Assembly: GCA_910579325.1 (NCBI GenBank)
Contig: CAJTTU010000007.1
Coordinates: 22,448 to 48,278 of the forward strand
DNA length: 25,831 nucleotides
Direction of reading: 5' to 3'
DNA from: an uncultured Lachnospiraceae bacterium
Lineage (GTDB): Bacteria > Bacillota > Clostridia > Lachnospirales > Lachnospiraceae
Position numbers and translations under genes: made by a program. The notes under the pieces were generated by a model. That model did no database searches. It was not told the DNA's origin and worked only from the letters and a program-made list of their open reading frames with translations. This document shows, piece after piece, positions 23,713-25,831 of the stretch. How positions within the stretch are numbered: the stretch's first letter is position 1; each line of letters begins with the position of its first letter.

Positions 23713-24612
23713 CTATTTCTCCACATAGTAATTCAGCAGATAATCCCTGAACGCTTTTGCGTACTCCTTTAACAGCCGCCCTTTCTGATAAATCAGATAA
23801 AACTGCCGGTTAGCCGGTTCCCCGGGCAGGTCGAATTTCAGCAGCCGGTTGGCGTCCAGGCTGTCCTGCACCGCTTTTTCCGAGATAATCGAGAGGCCAA
23901 GCCCTCCCGCCACCAGGTTTTTGATGGACTCCTGGTCGTTCATCCTTGCGGTAACGGAAAGCTGCTCCTCGGAAATCCCCATCTCCCGCATAAAATGCTC
24001 CGCGCTCCTTCTGCTGCCGCTGCCCCGCTCCCGCAGAATCATCGGCTCGGCGAACAGCTCCTTTAACGGTACCTGCTCCTGCTTCCGCATGGAGAGATAA
24101 GGCTCCGTCGCCGGCGTAATCAGCACCATCCGATCCTGATAGAAAGGCTGGAATTCCAGCGTATCATCCTCCGTCTTCATTCCCACCAGCCCGATATCAT
24201 AACTGCCATTATGAACCGCATCGATAATCGCCCTGCTGTCCTCCTGGCTGATCTCAAAGCATACATTTTCATACCGCTTCTTGAAATCCGGCAGCACCTC
24301 CGGCAGAATATAGGCCGATGGAATCGTGGAAACCCCAAGCCGGATCACCCTCGACTCCTCGTCGCCCCAGCGGTTTAACATATCCTCCCAGACCTTTAAA
24401 ATTTCCTGGGCGGCTTCATAAACCTCCCAGCCCTTCTGAGTAATCTCAAAGCTTTTGGCGTTCCGGCTTAACAGCCTGGCATCCAGCTCCGCCTCCAGAA
24501 TCCGGATATGGGTGCTGATCGTAGGCTGGGAAATCCCCAGCTTCTCCGCCGCCATCGTAAAGCTTTTGAATTTTACCGCCGTTATATAGGATTGCAGCTG
24601 TTTAAAATCCAT
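23713..24612 (-). CDS. LysR family transcriptional regulator
   Basis: A 299-residue LTTR. The N-terminal winged helix-turn-helix is MDFKQLQSYITAVKFKSFTMAAEKLGISQPTISTHIRILE (residues 1-40), followed by the linker helix and a substrate-binding-type effector domain (about 88-295) with RVIRLGVSTIPSAYILPEVLPDFKKRY, GSYDIGLVG and LVAGGLGLSIISEKAV. Sequence style is nearest to the CysL/CbbR branch, but the regulon cannot be named. The ATG at 24612 follows gaggagg by 6 bases; the frame stays open to 24642 without homology. It has its own promoter and terminator, and no clear divergent target gene: a transposase-like remnant lies upstream. Confidence 0.93.
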   Translation of the reverse strand: MDFKQLQSYITAVKFKSFTMAAEKLGISQPTISTHIRILEAELDARLLSRNAKSFEITQKGWEVYEAAQEILKVWEDMLNRWGDEESRVIRLGVSTIPSAYILPEVLPDFKKRYENVCFEISQEDSRAIIDAVHNGSYDIGLVGMKTEDDTLEFQPFYQDRMVLITPATEPYLSMRKQEQVPLKELFAEPMILRERGSGSRRSAEHFMREMGISEEQLSVTARMNDQESIKNLVAGGLGLSIISEKAVQDSLDANRLLKFDLPGEPANRQFYLIYQKGRLLKEYAKAFRDYLLNYYVEK

Positions 24613-24698
24613 CCCTTGCCTCCTCATAGGTTGACTCACCATTCCCTGTTGCCGCAGACCTGTGTGCCTGACGGACGTAAAGTGTTGTTGCTTTTTTC

Positions 24699-24728
24699 AT
24701 TATACGTTTAATTATTGAAGATTGTCAA
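24699..24728 (-). promoter_or_regulatory. Promoter of the LysR gene
   Basis: On the - strand: TTGACA (24723-24728), an 18-base AT-rich spacer and TATAAT (24699-24704), giving a leader of about 80 bases to the LysR start. Confidence 0.8.
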
Positions 24729-24732
24729 TGGT

Positions 24733-24753
24733 ATTATTAAATATTTTAATAAT
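24733..24753. promoter_or_regulatory. 21-bp AT palindrome next to the LysR -35 box
   Basis: Perfect inverted repeat attattaaa-tat-tttaataat, 4 bases upstream of the LysR -35 box. Its T-N11-A-like AT-rich symmetry and position fit a LysR-type recognition site for autoregulation. From here to the remnant at 24838, the 85 bases hold only an 11-bp palindrome (24789-24799) and a hairpin (24805-24826). Confidence 0.6.
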
Positions 24754-24804
24754 TAACAGGTACCGCTAATCCGCGCGGTGTTTCATACATGCAATGCATA
24801 CCTT

Positions 24805-24826
24805 GGCGGACGGAAGTCCGTCTGCC
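24805..24826. repeat. Short GC-rich hairpin
   Basis: A 9-bp stem with one G-T wobble (ggcggacgg / ccgtctgcc) and a 4-base loop. No T run follows on either strand, so it is not a convincing terminator. It lies just before the transposase-like remnant and may be part of it or of an insertion scar. Confidence 0.5.
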
Positions 24827-24837
24827 TCGTTTAAAAC

Positions 24838-25147
24838 TTTGCATTCAAGGATACTCCGGAGTCAGAAATCCCGAGTTATAAATCCGTCGTCATGACCATA
24901 GCCAGAGCCGCAAACTGTAAGATTAATTATAACGCATTGGACAGGAAAGGAGACGCCGATATGTGTACTGTTTTGAAAAAACCAGAGCAGAAGGCAAGAT
25001 TGAAGGCCGGGCGGAAGAAATCGTCGAAACCGGATATGAGTTCGGCCTTTCCGAGCAGCAAATTTTAGAAAGGCTTCAGAAAAACTGAACATCCCCCTCC
25101 CAAAAGCCCAGGAATATCTTGAGCTGTTTCGAAAACCGGCTCTGTAA
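24838..25147 (+). pseudogene. C-terminal remnant of an Rpn/PD-(D/E)XK nuclease family transposase-like gene, two frameshifts
   Basis: Only the 3' end of the gene survives. A coherent protein appears when three frames are joined. Frame 1 (from about 24841) gives SYKSVVMTIARAANCK to DADMCTV. Frame 2 from 24975 gives EKTRAEGKIEGRAEEIVE, TGYEFGLSEQQILERLQ. Frame 3 from 25085 gives LNIPLPKAQEYLELFRKPAL and a TAA at 25145. The RAEG-rich helix followed by a GxSxxxILxxL segment is typical of the C-terminus of Rpn family recombination-promoting nucleases/putative transposases. Each shift is the apparent loss of one base in a homopolymer (T or A run near 24971-24981; A run 25080-25084). The catalytic N-terminal domain is missing, so it is not functional. 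A stop at 24832 bounds it on the left. Confidence 0.72.
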
Positions 25148-25185
25148 AGCAACGATCAACAGATCATTCTTAAGAAACTCCCCTC

Positions 25186-25213
25186 TTGACATCTCCCAAT
25201 TTCATGCTATGAT
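25186..25213 (+). promoter_or_regulatory. Promoter of the ABC transporter gene
   Basis: TTGACA (25186-25191), a 16-base spacer and TATGAT (25208-25213), followed by a leader of about 50 bases. A ggaggaa site stands about 5 bases before the ATG at 25271. Confidence 0.7.
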
Positions 25214-25219
25214 AATAAT

Positions 25220-25239
25220 ATGATATCATTTTAATATCA
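25220..25239. promoter_or_regulatory. Overlapping inverted repeats at the ABC gene transcription start
   Basis: A 10-bp palindrome atgatatcat (25220-25229) overlaps a wider inverted repeat tgatat-N7-atatca (25221-25239). Both lie right after the -10 box, where a repressor would block transcription. GntR/YtrA-type or TetR-type control is common for such ABC-2 operons, but no regulator gene is visible before the window ends. Confidence 0.5.
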
Positions 25240-25270
25240 ACATAAAACATCTGTCCACAGGGAGGAAACC

Positions 25271-25831
25271 ATGCTTACAATCCAAAATCTCACAAAACAT
25301 TATAAAGGCAGCAGCAAAGGCGTCACCGACATCAGCCTGCACATCCGTCCCGGCGATATCTATGGGTTTATCGGCCATAACGGCGCGGGAAAGACCACGA
25401 CGCTGAAATGTATCGCCGGCATCCAGGACTTTGACTCCGGACAGATCCGGATCAACGGGATGGATATCCGGGAAAATCCCCTGGGCTGCAAACGGAGCTT
25501 TGCCTACATCCCGGATAATCCGGATCTGTATGAATACCTGACCGGTATCCAGTATCTGAATTTCATCGCCGACGTATTCGGCGTCGAAGCCAAGGTGCGG
25601 GAAGAACGAATTAAACAGTATGGGGATGAATTTGAAATCACCACATCCTTAGGCGACCTGATTTCCTCCTATTCCCACGGCATGAAGCAGAAGCTGGCCA
25701 TTATCTCCGCGCTGGTGCACCGGCCAAAACTGCTGCTTCTGGACGAACCCTTTGTGGGTCTTGACCCCAAGGCTTCCGTGATCCTGAAAGAAATCATGAG
25801 AAACATCTGCGACGAGGGTGGGGCTATCTTC
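25271..25831 (+). CDS. ABC transporter ATP-binding protein, 3'-truncated
   Basis: The first 187 residues of an ABC-2-type (EcsA/CcmA-like) ATPase are visible; the gene runs off the right edge. Walker A is GHNGAGKTT (35-43), the signature is SYSHGMKQKL (134-141, with SHGMK instead of the canonical LSGGQ, as in EcsA-like proteins), and Walker B is LLLLDEPFVGLDP (154-166) with the catalytic Glu in DEP. The protein couples ATP hydrolysis to a membrane partner, probably encoded downstream; substrate unknown. The start is clear from ggagga and the conserved MLTIQNLTKHYKG beginning. Confidence 0.93.
   Translation, partial: MLTIQNLTKHYKGSSKGVTDISLHIRPGDIYGFIGHNGAGKTTTLKCIAGIQDFDSGQIRINGMDIRENPLGCKRSFAYIPDNPDLYEYLTGIQYLNFIADVFGVEAKVREERIKQYGDEFEITTSLGDLISSYSHGMKQKLAIISALVHRPKLLLLDEPFVGLDPKASVILKEIMRNICDEGGAIF

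Noticed and set aside
24862..25152. - strand frame of 96 codons over the Rpn-like remnant
   Set aside because: The + strand translation recovers a recognisable Rpn tail across two frameshifts; the - strand product resembles nothing and has no ribosome site.
1..25831. CRISPR arrays, tRNA/rRNA genes, intact IS elements or prophage genes
   Set aside because: No regularly spaced repeats, cloverleaf-like sequences, rRNA-like stretches, intact transposase or phage structural genes were seen on either strand.

Overview
This window most likely comes from a Clostridia/Lachnospiraceae-type Firmicute. The basis is strong GGAGG-type ribosome binding sites, near-consensus TTGACA/TATAAT promoters, moderate GC, a DUF5721-like protein and the style of the two-component, ECF-transporter and Rpn-like genes. 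Species cannot be set from the sequence. Apart from a truncated formate/nitrite transporter gene at the left edge, an Rpn-like remnant and a truncated ABC ATPase gene at the right edge (all + strand), every gene lies on the - strand and is transcribed leftwards.

Left part (about 0.6-7.3 kb). A housekeeping-like run is read from 5649 down to 625: Maf nucleotide pyrophosphatase, HAD phosphatase, parvulin-type foldase lipoprotein, DUF5721-like protein, GNAT acetyltransferase, YbaK-type deacylase and a flavoprotein oxidoreductase with an iron-sulfur-type Cys motif. It converges on the + strand transporter gene at a bidirectional terminator (524-556). Upstream is a two-gene vitamin B6 unit: an ECF S component and a pyridoxamine kinase, with a 14-bp palindrome in a long leader.

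Centre (7.5-15.9 kb). A compact five-gene operon for a surface glycan has its own promoter. It encodes a fucosyltransferase-like protein, two paralogous polytopic proteins with an NDD motif in the first outer loop, a GT32-type glycosyltransferase and a third GT-C-like membrane protein. One NDD paralogue carries a C-terminal F5/8 type C (discoidin)-like domain. I recognise no close described system for this set, and it is the best candidate for something new here.

Right-centre (15.9-23.6 kb). First comes oligoendopeptidase F followed by a sensor kinase with no adjacent response regulator. This pair is read from a consensus promoter whose leader holds a palindrome and an intrinsic-terminator hairpin, so it may be attenuated. 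Upstream are a VanY-like D,D-carboxypeptidase and a response regulator / kinase / exported-protein operon. The promoter of that operon has a 17-bp palindrome over its -35 box and tandem 9-bp repeats.

Right end (23.6-25.8 kb). A LysR regulator has a 21-bp palindrome next to its -35 box. It is followed by the frameshifted C-terminal remnant of an Rpn/PD-(D/E)XK transposase-like gene, then a promoter with overlapping inverted repeats driving an ABC transporter ATPase that runs off the window. I saw no tRNA, rRNA, CRISPR array or intact mobile element.
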